Translations under genes and position numbers: made by a program | Shown here: positions 42,301 through 49,444 of the stretch, in pieces | Layout of the letters: each line of letters starts with the position of its first letter | Numbering within the stretch: position 1 is the first letter of the stretch | The notes under the pieces: model-generated | What the model was told of the DNA's origin: nothing | Databases searched by the model: none | What the model saw: the letters and a program-made list of their open reading frames with translations, nothing else | Assembly (NCBI GenBank): GCA_949987705.1 | Contig: OX465281.1 | Location: 84,162,543 to 84,226,542 of the forward strand | DNA: 64,000 nt | Reading direction: 5' to 3' | From: Thereva unica | Lineage: Eukaryota > Arthropoda > Insecta > Diptera > Therevidae

Positions 42301-42544
42301 GCTGAACCTTGGATATGTCAAAGCTATCGCGAACATCAGAAGGCGCGTGTAAAATTATTGGCCGCCCTCGCAAAAACATCTTCAATGAACCTTCCTCTTC
42401 ATTGTAGGTGGCCGTGTGTGTACTGTGAATGAAAAAGAACTATTAGTATTTAAAATATGATAAAAATATATAAATTAGATTTATTGGCTATCATTTTCTA
42501 ACAAAACTGGTTTTTTTAGTAACTGTTGAAGTATTATACCTCAT
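30208..42544 (-). CDS. EML-type microtubule-associated protein (HELP domain, WD40 repeats), 10 coding exons
   Basis: Minus-strand gene. Exons in transcript order: 42544-42540, 42422-42269, 42200-42049, 41991-41919, 41867-41661, 37467-37202, 37145-36515, 36461-36374, 30621-30395, 30333-30208. Lengths 5, 154, 152, 73, 207, 266, 631, 88, 227, 126 sum to 1929 nt, or 642 residues plus stop, and every phase joins. All junctions are GT-AG. The HELP domain (residues about 14-65) has [10 protein letters not shown] and [14 protein letters not shown]40 repeats follow to the C-terminus, with [28 protein letters not shown] (about 371), [10 protein letters not shown] and [15 protein letters not shown] at the end. 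EML proteins bind microtubules through this HELP/TAPE region. There is no N-terminal coiled coil, so this is a short form or this start is an internal promoter. No disabling mutation seen. Confidence 0.93.
30395..30621 (-). CDS. EML coding exon 9
   Basis: 227 bp. Encodes [31 protein letters not shown] and [19 protein letters not shown], matching the C-terminal WD repeats of EML proteins. The donor reads AAG/GTTTCT, a weaker than usual site. The next intron is 61 bp. Confidence 0.95.
30897..31072. repeat. palindromic MITE in the large EML intron
   Basis: Arms of about 80 bp are inverted copies: ATTTTGCACGATGAAACACG on the left; on the right, read inward, ATTTTACACGATGAAACACG. The centre (GAAGAGGAGAGGTGAGAGAG) resembles the purine-rich cores of the MITEs at 10382 and 20664. 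An open frame across it is not a gene. Confidence 0.7.
31331..32503 (+). mobile_element. Helentron-like element, family 1 copy 2 (in EML intron)
   Basis: Begins AACTTCCCGGTATAGGG after a T-run, followed by TTATTGTAATCGATCCG as in copy 1. It has three degenerate minisatellite units and ends with TACTGGGAAGTTGATTG, a GGTCAAACC hairpin and a terminal AATTAG before TTCT (CTAG mutated to TTAG). About 1.17 kb, shorter than copy 1 because it has fewer tandem units and no MITE. Confidence 0.7.
32504..33359. other. EML intron sequence, nothing recognised
   Basis: AT-rich 856 bp in the large intron with no recognised repeat, splice-like exon or RNA gene. Confidence 0.3.
33360..33470 (+). pseudogene. 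LINE-A scrap (linker after endonuclease)
   Basis: The plus strand reads [20 protein letters not shown] and [15 protein letters not shown], matching AGMHLFIPHSSKSIKPRQHG and [14 protein letters not shown] of the LINE at 23916-25455. About 110 bp, bounded on both sides by unrelated DNA. Confidence 0.7.
33637..33917. mobile_element. Tc1/mariner-type MITE
   Basis: 281 bp flanked by TA on both sides. Long inverted termini of about 100 bp start GACTAAGTGCCCG, then AACAAAAAAAATTATA, with CTACCATCTTTTGATCTGCG further in. The TA flanks suggest mobilisation by a Tc1/mariner transposase (inference). Non-coding. Confidence 0.75.
34113..36305. mobile_element. hAT-like non-autonomous element with GAATATTCGG-rich ends
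   Basis: Outer ends TAGAGATGCGCCGAATA and, reverse complemented from the right, CAGAGCTGAATATTCG. Both subterminal regions are crowded with CCGAATATTCGG-type motifs. Flanking octamers AAATGAAA (34105-34112) and AAATGATA (36306-36313) differ at one base, an eroded hAT-size TSD. A second hAT occupies 34825-36118. Lies in the EML intron. Confidence 0.7.
34825..36118. mobile_element. non-autonomous hAT nested in the previous element
   Basis: 1294 bp with an exact 8-bp TSD GTGTTTGA (34817-34824, 36119-36126). Termini are CAGTGGCGGTTCG on the left and CAGTGGCGGTTCC read inward from the right. The CAGTGGCGG start is shared with the autonomous hAT at 10003-15126, suggesting cross-mobilisation. A 116-codon open frame at 35286-35636 is unlike any transposase I know and is probably fortuitous. 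Confidence 0.85.
36374..36461 (-). CDS. EML coding exon 8
   Basis: 88 bp. Encodes [20 protein letters not shown] then NSGDYEVLY, and is followed by the 5.75-kb intron. Confidence 0.95.
36515..37145 (-). CDS. EML coding exon 7 (largest)
   Basis: 631 bp. Begins [20 protein letters not shown] and holds about four WD repeats, including [30 protein letters not shown] and [18 protein letters not shown], ending KIGKCM. Confidence 0.95.
37202..37467 (-). CDS. EML coding exon 6
   Basis: 266 bp. Begins [13 protein letters not shown] and contains [14 protein letters not shown] and [20 protein letters not shown], a WD repeat. Confidence 0.95.
37813..38376 (+). pseudogene. RTE fragment in EML intron, plus strand
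   Basis: About 560 bp matching 4171-4809 of the full-length RTE with deletions: starts CGAATCAACACCCG, contains [19 protein letters not shown] and FDSVNR, and ends at [10 protein letters not shown]. Frameshifts break it (ORF 37873-38196 is a piece). Sense is opposite to EML transcription. Confidence 0.85.
38446..39313. repeat. long inverted repeat (250-bp arms) in the EML intron
   Basis: Left arm 38448-38697 and right arm 39062-39312 are inverted copies with few mismatches. Landmarks include TTATAAAATTGTACAG, CTTCAGGGGTATCTCA, CCACATGAGTAAATTTTGGC (in one arm, complementary in the other), and CCTACAAAATGGGGTTT. The spacer is about 364 bp. The right outer end stops near AAAATCTGCC. This could be a DNA element with long terminal repeats. 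No transposase or certain TSD seen. Confidence 0.8.
39314..40033. other. EML intron sequence, nothing recognised
   Basis: 720 bp of unassigned intronic DNA. Confidence 0.3.
40034..40152. repeat. foldback MITE in the EML intron
   Basis: About 119 bp. The inner stem TTGTCGGAAAAAGCGAATTC pairs with GAATTCGTTTTTTCCGACAA (one-base length difference); the flanks ATTCTCGAAAA and TTTTCGAAAATTAT extend it. Loop about 17 bp. Confidence 0.7.
40153..40586. other. EML intron sequence, nothing recognised
   Basis: 434 bp of unassigned intronic DNA. Confidence 0.3.
40587..40649. repeat. 63-bp hairpin element in the EML intron
   Basis: A perfect 20-bp inverted repeat GGCGTGTGCATAACGCAGCT separated by 23 bp. 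TTAA-containing sequence flanks both sides (TTTTTAATA, CATTTAAG). May be a miniature element or a cruciform. Confidence 0.65.
40930..41230 (+). pseudogene. LINE-A 3'-end fragment
   Basis: Contains ACAAAATTTTATCGC like 27562 onward, then a 3' UTR with GACATGACAGAATGGTAGTACAAAGAGTG that parallels GACATGACGGACTAGTAGTACAAAGG at 27900-27927. Heavily degraded. Confidence 0.55.
41231..41660. other. EML intron sequence, nothing recognised
   Basis: 430 bp adjoining exon 5 with no recognised repeat. Confidence 0.3.
41661..41867 (-). CDS. EML coding exon 5
   Basis: 207 bp, phase 0 at both ends. Begins [18 protein letters not shown] and ends [17 protein letters not shown], both strongly EML-like. Followed by the 4.19-kb transposon-filled intron. 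Confidence 0.95.
41919..41991 (-). CDS. EML coding exon 4
   Basis: 73 bp between short introns of 57 and 51 bp. Encodes [20 protein letters not shown], the conserved LA(V/I)HP and ATGQ stretch of the first WD repeats. Confidence 0.93.
42049..42200 (-). CDS. EML coding exon 3 (HELP domain end)
   Basis: 152 bp. Encodes [20 protein letters not shown] and ends GHTDDIK, the EML signature bridging HELP and the first WD repeat. Confidence 0.95.
42269..42422 (-). CDS. EML coding exon 2 (HELP domain start)
   Basis: 154 bp. Encodes [20 protein letters not shown] and ends KKLKLDW, the first half of the HELP motif. Acceptor ATTCACAG, donor GTAATT; the downstream intron is 68 bp. Confidence 0.93.
42540..42544 (-). 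CDS. EML coding exon 1 (start codon)
   Basis: ATG at 42544-42542 in the context CCACAATGAG, with donor GTATAA immediately after ATGAG. It joins in phase to the single leading T of the next exon. I infer this start because the phase fits exactly and the total length is a whole number of codons. Longer isoforms starting further upstream cannot be excluded. The upstream bases to about 42600 would be 5' UTR. Confidence 0.6.
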
Positions 42545-44308
42545 TGTGGTCAGATGCTTGATTAACTCACTTTCGCAAGCTTCGTTTCAGATAAATAATC
42601 ACGCGCAGAGTGAAATCACGCTAATTTTTATGTGGCCTTGCTCAATTTGCAATGAGCTGTAAATACTACGCTATATTAATTTTGACCATAGAATGGACTT
42701 TTTTTATGATGGTTGCACAAAGGTATTGTGCCAACTGTCAACTAGCTTTGGTTGATGAAAAAATGAATTATGCACAACAACATTTAGATGAAAGAGAAAA
42801 CCAGGAAAAGTAGTTGAGTTCATAAAATTTGAACGTACTTCAATTAAGAAATTTAATTTCAATTTGTTTATGAATTATGCAGAACTCGTCATGCACTTAG
42901 TTTATTAGGTAATTTTTTCCGATTTTAATCTTATCGTAGAAAAAAGATTGCCTGTTGCATTTTGTTATTTTTTTCACTTCACAATTTCATGCTATAAAAA
43001 AGCATCTCGCTTTTTGTGTGGAGTTTAAATTACGATGTCGATGTTGGTTTTGTAAACAGGGACTTAATTCAATAACCACTACCACCGAAGGCTGTTCAGA
43101 GTCATGCACCTATTCAACAGGTGAGTCAAGTGGAACCTTGGAAAGAAATTAAAGTTCAGAAGTGAAATATGTAATTGCAATTTAGATTACTAACCTTCTC
43201 TACCGAACAATTTCCTTCCGCAGTTAAATTTTTGACGGCAATAGTTTCAAGTATCTTAAGGAAATGAATGTATAGATTAATAGTAATTAGTAAGTATTGC
43301 GAAAAGAGCTCATTGTTATGCATAAGTATAAAATGGAACAAGTGCATTATAATTCAGTTTTATATTTTAGTATTCTTCATAATCAATACACAGTTTCTTC
43401 CCTATTGACCTATTTAAAATTTAGTTGAAGTTTCTTTCCAAACAAGGTTATTATAATAGGTGCAATGGTGTCCTCGTTTGCTAGAAACCTCTGTCCTTCG
43501 AGAAAAAATTGAAACCAACAAAGCAGGATTTTTTACAAAATAACATATACATATTCTACAAGGCATACATATACTCTTGTGAATAAGTCGATAGTATAAG
43601 AACATGTTCGCTTTAAATTAACGGAAATTTCCGATTCCTTCAATCTTATCTTTTTGAAGATATGTAGTTGTTCAGTCCAGGAAAAATTATCGAAAAAAGC
43701 TCAAATGTGCACTTACATACACAGTGCGCATATTTTGTGTGATGTGTAGGAGGTTGAGAACGTATTAGTCGAGTCAATGAAGAGTGAAAATCCTTAAAAC
43801 TTCTTAATCCTCAGGGACAGTTCCGATTTCGATAATTTTTTTTAAATGTTTTTTGTTTTTTATATATTATTTGAAATGAGAAACATTTCAATGTGCCCAA
43901 TTAAATTAAGCCCTAAAAACCACTCCCTAAAAAGATTCCGTTTTTGGCTAATATCTGTTAAACGATTTGGGCTAATATCTCTTAAAATACTGAGAGAAGA
44001 GAGATCATAGAAAAGATACGAGGAAGTGCTGCAAAATGTTTGCCAAAAAATTTTGGGGTGAAGACATACGAAATGTGCTTCTGGCTTACCTGCTATTGTT
44101 CTCTTTCCTTCTTTTGGGAAAAATCGAACTGTAGAGGGTCCTTTACTTTGCCCCACTAAAATCTCACTAAAACAAAACCTTTGATGGTGCTTTGAAAAAG
44201 TCAAATATTGCCCGGCCAACGTAAGTTTTTATGACCAGACTGGACGAAGAATTGATTGCAGTTTGCAGATGAACATATATTACAAGCTTCCACGTGCACG
44301 TGTTTTTC
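42545..44308. other. upstream region of the EML gene
   Basis: Bases just upstream of 42544 should contain the 5' UTR and promoter. I cannot identify a TATA box or initiator with confidence. No further exon was found. A 60-bp exon-like segment at 43195-43254 was rejected on phase grounds. A 119-codon minus-strand frame at 43860-44219 is unrecognised and may be chance. Confidence 0.35.
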
Positions 44309-44840
44309 TAATATCTAACAATCTTTGAAATGAAATCCATTTTAAATCAAGTCAACTTTGCTGAAAAATTACGTTGCCCTTTACAAACATCACGAATTTT
44401 TCAAACCATTTGTTTTCCACTTCATACAGTTTCTGGAAATGAAAGCTCATCCCGGAATTCCCATTAGTTTTAAAAACTGTAGCCTTTGGCGGATCTGACA
44501 AGTCCTTTACATTGATTTAGTTTTGCAGATATCGCCTGAAATCGTTCGAATTTCTAAATAAAGTCATTTGCTTCCCAGTTTATCAGTGGCGCTTCAACAC
44601 ACTCAATTCGAATTAGACCACGCGTTCTAGAATAGCGAACGAAGTACGAAGGAAATGTTTGTTTGCTTACGTTCAAGAAAAACAAATACACTACAAAAAT
44701 CTTGTTCTGGTGGTACTAGTCAATTTCTCACTAGTGCTAAGCGTATTAAAAATTTGTAAGAAGTCAGTTTATTCCGTCTAGGTATCATACTGGAAAGTTG
44801 ATAGTGTGGATCGAAAGGGTCAAATCCAAAATCCAACTAA
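44309..44840 (+). mobile_element. Helentron-like element, family 1 copy 3, 5'-truncated
   Basis: Aligns with the 3' part of copy 1: CTAATATCTAACAATC, CCCTTTACAAACATCACGAA, GCGAACGAAGTACGAAGGAA, CACTAGTGCTAAGCGTATTA, then CATACTGGAAAGTTGATAG, GGGTCAAATCC and the terminus AACTAA before TTTG (CTAG changed to CTAA, still CTRR). Confidence 0.65.
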
Positions 44841-45149
44841 TTTGTTTTGGGTTCCTGAAACAGAGACAGCACCTTTCGAAACAAATTCACAAATCTTTAT
44901 GCGCCTACTCTGTTTTGTTCCTTGTTTAATTTTTTTAATGTACTAATATATGTACCTACTCTTTCATGACACAATTATTACGTTTGCATGCTGTCTTGAG
45001 TTCTTACTTGACTTCAAATCGCCTTGAGTTTTACTTGAACTGACATTATGAGGTTTTAGTTATTGGTATTTGAATGAAAATCCACCACAAGTATTAGACT
45101 TGTCTATTTCTTATCTAAGCCAAATACAAATGTAACTCTCAAGTAATGA
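44841..45149. other. no gene recognised
   Basis: 309 bp of unassigned AT-rich sequence. Confidence 0.3.
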
Positions 45150-45789
45150 AAACAAATTTAGCCCACGATGATGAGGGCCCTCTACCTCATATGGCCTTTC
45201 AGGACCTGGTAAGATTCACAGATCCTACCACGGTTCTGGTTATGGGAGATGATGCAAATGCGCACCATACACAATGGGGTAGCACGGACCCCATCCTTTT
45301 GTAATAATGGTAATGATCCCACCTTTTTTTTACCAAAAACAGCGAGGATGTGCTGAGCATCACCCTTGTCTCGGACTGCCACTCCGACCGAATAGTGGTC
45401 TAGAAGGTTTTGAAGGAACACTCCTTCTCAGATCACAGATTTATAGAATTCCAACAAATAAACAACCTCCAAAGGACAAATTAAGGTTACTATACTAAAC
45501 TTATCGCAAAAAACCTTGCCCCTAAGACTCCCTGTGTTCCCAAAAACCGGGGAAAACTCGACAGCATTGTGGATATTTTCAATGCATATTATCAACAATG
45601 CACTTACGCCATTAATAAAGCTTGTCCGAACAGACCGCATAAAGAGGTCTCGCGAACTTGAAACACTCCGAAAAGAGTGCAGAAAGGAATTTAATTCACC
45701 TAGCTGCAGTAACAGCGCAACAGCTTGGGGCTGCTATAGCTATAAGTCGAAGCTGAATAGATACAAAATGCCAATCAGGAAGGCCAAAC

Positions 45790-45859
<70 letters not shown>

Positions 45860-46472
45860 TCCACATCGGAAACCTCAAGGCTGCGTAAAATATTAACTAA
45901 AGCGCCAACAATGCTTAGTTATTTACGCAAAGAAAACGGAGATTGGACTGACTCAAGCAGAGAATCCCTGAAACTACTTATGGACACCACCTTCCCAAGT
46001 AGTACTACGGTTGAGACAGCTATCACGATAAACCCTTCAGCCTCACCACAGCTGATCAAATCTATCATAAGTAGAGCAAAAATTAAATGGGCTGTAAACA
46101 CCTTCCACCCCTATAAATTACCAGGCCCTGACGGCATAGTGCCAGCACAACTGCAGCACACCCTTAGTTACATCATGCCCTGGTTCAGTCCATGTTTACT
46201 GGGTGCCTCCAAAATAACTGCATTCCAGGAAAGAGGTTAAAGTAGTTTTGTATACCTAAGGCTGGAAAGGCTTCACACGAAACACCTAAAGACTTCAGGC
46301 CAATCAGCTTATCATCCTTTCTATTAAAGTCTCTAGAAAGGCCAATCGAAATATATCTGAGGCAGACCATACTAACCTCGGTACTTTCTGGCGCACAACA
46401 CGCCTATACAAAGAGCAAATCTACTGATACTGCTCTTCACTCATTGGTCTCAACCATTGAAAAATCCTTCGA
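45150..46472 (+). pseudogene. R1/LOA-like LINE fragment, heavily mutated
   Basis: Plus-strand remnant in several frames: endonuclease end VLVMGDDANAHHTQWGSTDP, TFFYQK and FSDHRFIEFQQINN; linker SKLNRYKMPIRKAKR; then reverse transcriptase start LSYLRKENGDWTDSSRESLK and TFHPYKLPGPDGIVPAQLQ. These motifs resemble the R1/LOA group rather than CR1 or RTE. A (TA)33 tract interrupts the linker. It ends abruptly against an RTE tail at about 46472. Confidence 0.7.
45791..45856. repeat. (TA)33 microsatellite
   Basis: 66 bp of pure TA repeat inside the LINE remnant, directly after the codons for AKRI. Confidence 0.95.
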
Positions 46473-46590
46473 AGAAGCCGCAACAACTGGGAGATCCTGG
46501 TCGGAGCTAAAAGCTGTCGCGCAAAACAGAGTCCGCTGGAGGGCAACTGTTTCCGCCCTATGTTAAAGGAGTTTAGATAGATAGATAGAT
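46473..46590 (+). pseudogene. RTE 3' tail
   Basis: Matches 5596-5688 of the full-length RTE almost base for base (GCCGCAACAACTGGGAGATC through GTTTCCGCCCTATG), then ends TTAAAGGAGTTTAG followed by (ATAG)n, a variant of the RTE 3' end with a tetranucleotide tail. Confidence 0.9.
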
Positions 46591-47677
46591 GATAAAAATA
46601 AAAAGTTATTTACAAAAAATTGTTGAAATTGAAAATGAGATATTTGAGGCTTCCATTCACATTTTTAACAAATTTCCGTATATAAAACTTATTTAAATAA
46701 TTATTTAAACAATTTTTTTGACGTTAATAGTCACAATTAATTATTCTCAACTAGTATTACCAAAAACCAAGTAAATCGGACAATAAAATTTTTTGTTTTG
46801 TTTCAAACTTTAAACATTAATAACTTTTTAATTCCATCGCCGATTTGCATGAAACTTGGCAAAATATCATATTTTAATACCATGAATCCATTCCCCTTGG
46901 GGTCGACCTTAGGTGAAATTCGCTGTTGAACAGTGTAATTGACGAAATTTTATCATACTACTGATTGATCATTATATCCTTTGAAAAGTATTACCGAATT
47001 ATACTAAATTGGAAGACAGACTCTAATCATTGTGATAATATGTATTGAAATTTTATGAAAAGATGTTAAAGTAATAAAATAAACCCACACTTTGTAATAA
47101 ATCAACAAAACTGGGAAGCGTTAAATAAGAAAAATAAAATAAATGTAATAGTTAGACTGAGGTCAGAAACTGAATTAGATTATGAAATAAACATAATCAT
47201 AAAAGTTATTAAAAATGCTGCCAGAAATAACACAAAGGAATGAAAACATAAATCTGTAGGATTTAGTTATCTTATGGAAATATAAAAATAAAAAGAAGAA
47301 ATAAACGCAGGGCACATAGAACTATCCTTTATAAATACCGACCTTTCATGTTCTATCAATTAGAAAAATAAATTACGAATTGGTACGAAATAATAAAGAT
47401 AAAGCGCTGATAATCTTGTAGATTCAAAATGAGTTAAGCTTTGATGACCGAAGGTAAAAGTGGATAAGAAAATGCCATAAGTTTCATAAAAAGAAATTAA
47501 AAAAACAGGTTTTGACTATTTACTTCAGATATTTTAAAACAACTACTAAAAAAATAGTGTAACAGAAAACCTAATGTATGGAAAGTAAAATTAAGTTGGA
47601 TCCAAACAAAACCAGAACTTTCGACCACATATAAGCCGTTTATTTTGAAAGTGGCCTAAACCCATCTCCTTGTTTTA
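46591..47677. other. AT-rich stretch, nothing recognised
   Basis: 1087 bp, very AT-rich, no repeat or gene recognised. Confidence 0.3.
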
Positions 47678-48174
47678 AACTTTCCAGTATAGGAAGTTGT
47701 TGTAATCGGTCTGAAAATCTAAATCTAAATTTTTAACGTATTTTCATTATTCAAGGTCCTAATAGCATTTTAAGCAAAAATCTGAGAAGTATGTGTGTGT
47801 ACGTACGCACGCATATGGTCATTTTTTCGTAAAAAGATTTCGTTGAGGTGTCGTTCTAAGGGTATTAAATATGATCTGAAAAGATTTTTAAAAAATTGAA
47901 TCGAGGCGTTTTTTTGCTTAAGTTTAAACAACACACGTGACTTTTGTACCTGCACGATATCGACTTAGTTGAGGTGCCGTTCGAAGAATATTAACGAAAA
48001 TATTATCTGAGAAGATTTTCATAAAATTCGGTTGATCCGTTTTTTTTTTGTTTAAATGTCGTTCGTGATTTTTATATCTGTACGATACCGCGGGAACCAA
48101 AAACTATATCGACTTCTTGGAGGTGCCGAAAGAAGAATAGAAACGAAAAAATGCTCTGAAAAAAACTCATAACA

Positions 48175-48497
48175 TCCCAGCCAGCCAGGCGTAATACTTT
48201 TCAAAATGTAATACGAAATGTAACACATTATTTAGACCTTACATGAAAACATTTCTTGTAATACCAAATAAATGCATTAATAATGTCTCACATGAAATAC
48301 ATTCTCTTGTAATGCCAAAGTAGTGCATTACTTTTATATTACGTGTAAGACAGAATCTTCGGGCACCGACAAAAGGGGTCCTCTCTCATATAAATTTAAT
48401 GCGAAAATAATACGTTTTGTAATATCTTACAAAAGTATTACATATTATATGAAAAACATTATAAATGTATTTTAAATACATTTCTGGCTGACTGGGA
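48175..48497. mobile_element. MITE with TCCCAG termini
   Basis: 323 bp. Left end TCCCAGCCAGCCAG, right end reverse complemented TCCCAGTCAGCCAG. Rich in TGTAATAC-type motifs in both orientations. No TSD; about 300 bp of the host element is missing at this site, so insertion and deletion coincide. Confidence 0.7.
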
Positions 48498-48588
48498 CAG
48501 TTTCAGGAAATTGTGGTTCATCTCGGGATTTCTAGAAGGTACCGTAAAATTTGTTCCTTTTGATTAAGTCTGACAAGTACTTTACATT

Positions 48589-48869
48589 GGGCGCATCCAG
48601 CGCACTCAGCGGCTGAGTAGCGGCTAACTGCTGAGCTCGTTGGATGGCTAGCTGAACTAAGCAGCTCAGCTCAGCGGCTGGCAAATTTCTCAGCGTAAAA
48701 ATTTTATGCTAAGTAGCTCAGCGATAGTAAATTGATGTTATTTAAAATAGAAAAAAAATTTAGCTGTCAAAATAAATTTTAACATCCAGCCGACACATAT
48801 CGCTAAGTTACTTTTTACGCTGTGCTGTTCAGCTAAGCGGCTTTTCCGCTGAGTGCGCTGGATGCGCCC
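48589..48869. mobile_element. MITE with GGGCGCATCCAGCGC termini, ATT target duplication
   Basis: 281 bp flanked by ATT (48586-48588, 48870-48872). Perfect terminal repeats of at least 24 bp beginning GGGCGCATCCAGCGCACTCA. The GC-rich ends carry repeated CAGCGGCT/AGCCGCTG motifs. The empty site is CATTGATTAG as in copy 2. The superfamily is uncertain; a 3-bp duplication suggests PIF/Harbinger. Confidence 0.8.
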
Positions 48870-48891
48870 ATTGATTAGTTTTGCTAATATC

Positions 48892-48923
48892 ATAGACAAA
48901 TAAAAGGCCTTTTATTTGTCTAT
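48892..48923. repeat. 32-bp perfect palindrome inserted between 9-bp direct repeats
   Basis: ATAGACAAATAAAAGG followed by its exact reverse complement, flanked by GCTAATATC at 48883-48891 and 48924-48932. Other family 1 copies have a single GCTAATATC here, so the palindrome plus one repeat is an insertion. Confidence 0.85.
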
Positions 48924-49033
48924 GCTAATATCTTCGGAAAGCTTTAGAGAATTTCCAAATTAGTCATTCCCAGTCTTCCCAGTTTATCAGCAGCGTTTTA
49001 CCACGCCCAATACGAATCCGAACAACCGCTTTA

Positions 49034-49164
49034 GGCTGGTCGTCCACTGGAAGCGTATTCGAGCGGCTTCGCGCTACGGCCATACATATGAGCGGCTACA
49101 AGCGGCTCATTTGTATGGCCGAAGCGCGAAGCCGCTCGAATACGCTTCCAGTGGACGACCAGCC
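49034..49164. mobile_element. 131-bp palindromic MITE, TTA target duplication
   Basis: Arms of 64 bp differ at only three positions, with an ACA centre; termini GGCTGGTCGTCCACTGGAAG. TTA flanks both sides (49031-49033, 49165-49167), and other family copies show the empty site GCTTTAGTGTAGCG. The TTA duplication fits PIF/Harbinger. It could extrude as a cruciform. Confidence 0.85.
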
Positions 49165-49444
49165 TTAGTGTAGCGAACGAAGTACGAAGGAAATGTTTGT
49201 TTGCTAACGTTCAGGAAAAACAAATTCTATAGAAAAATCTTGTGGATTTACCACTATCATAGTTATTTGAACTAGCTTCTCTCAAGATTACTTTGTCACA
49301 AGTTCTGATACTAGCCAATTTCCCACTAGTGCTAAACATATTACTATTTGATAAGAAGTCAGTTTATTCCGCCTACGTTCAAACTGGGAAGATGATCGTA
49401 TGGACCGAAAGGGTCAAACCCACATCCCAACTAGTTTTTATTTA

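Larger units (their letters stand above)
47678..49434 (+). mobile_element. Helentron-like element, family 1 copy 4, with four insertions
   Basis: Begins AAACTTTCCAGTATAGGAAG after TTTT and ends GGGTCAAACCCACATCCCAA plus CTAG before TTTTTA, the same 3' terminus as copy 1. The interior is interrupted at 48175-48497, 48589-48869, 48892-48923 and 49034-49164 by unrelated inverted-repeat elements. Comparison with copies 1 and 2 gives the precise pre-insertion sequence for the last three. Confidence 0.75.

Noticed and set aside
43195..43254. 60-bp minus-strand segment with acceptor and donor encoding ILETIAVKNLTAEGNCSVEK, possible upstream EML exon
   Set aside because: The phase needed to join EML exon 2 would place a stop codon in it, and its peptide does not resemble EML N-termini.
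43860..44219. 119-codon minus-strand frame as a small gene
   Set aside because: No recognisable domain and no supporting splice or family signal; left as unassigned.
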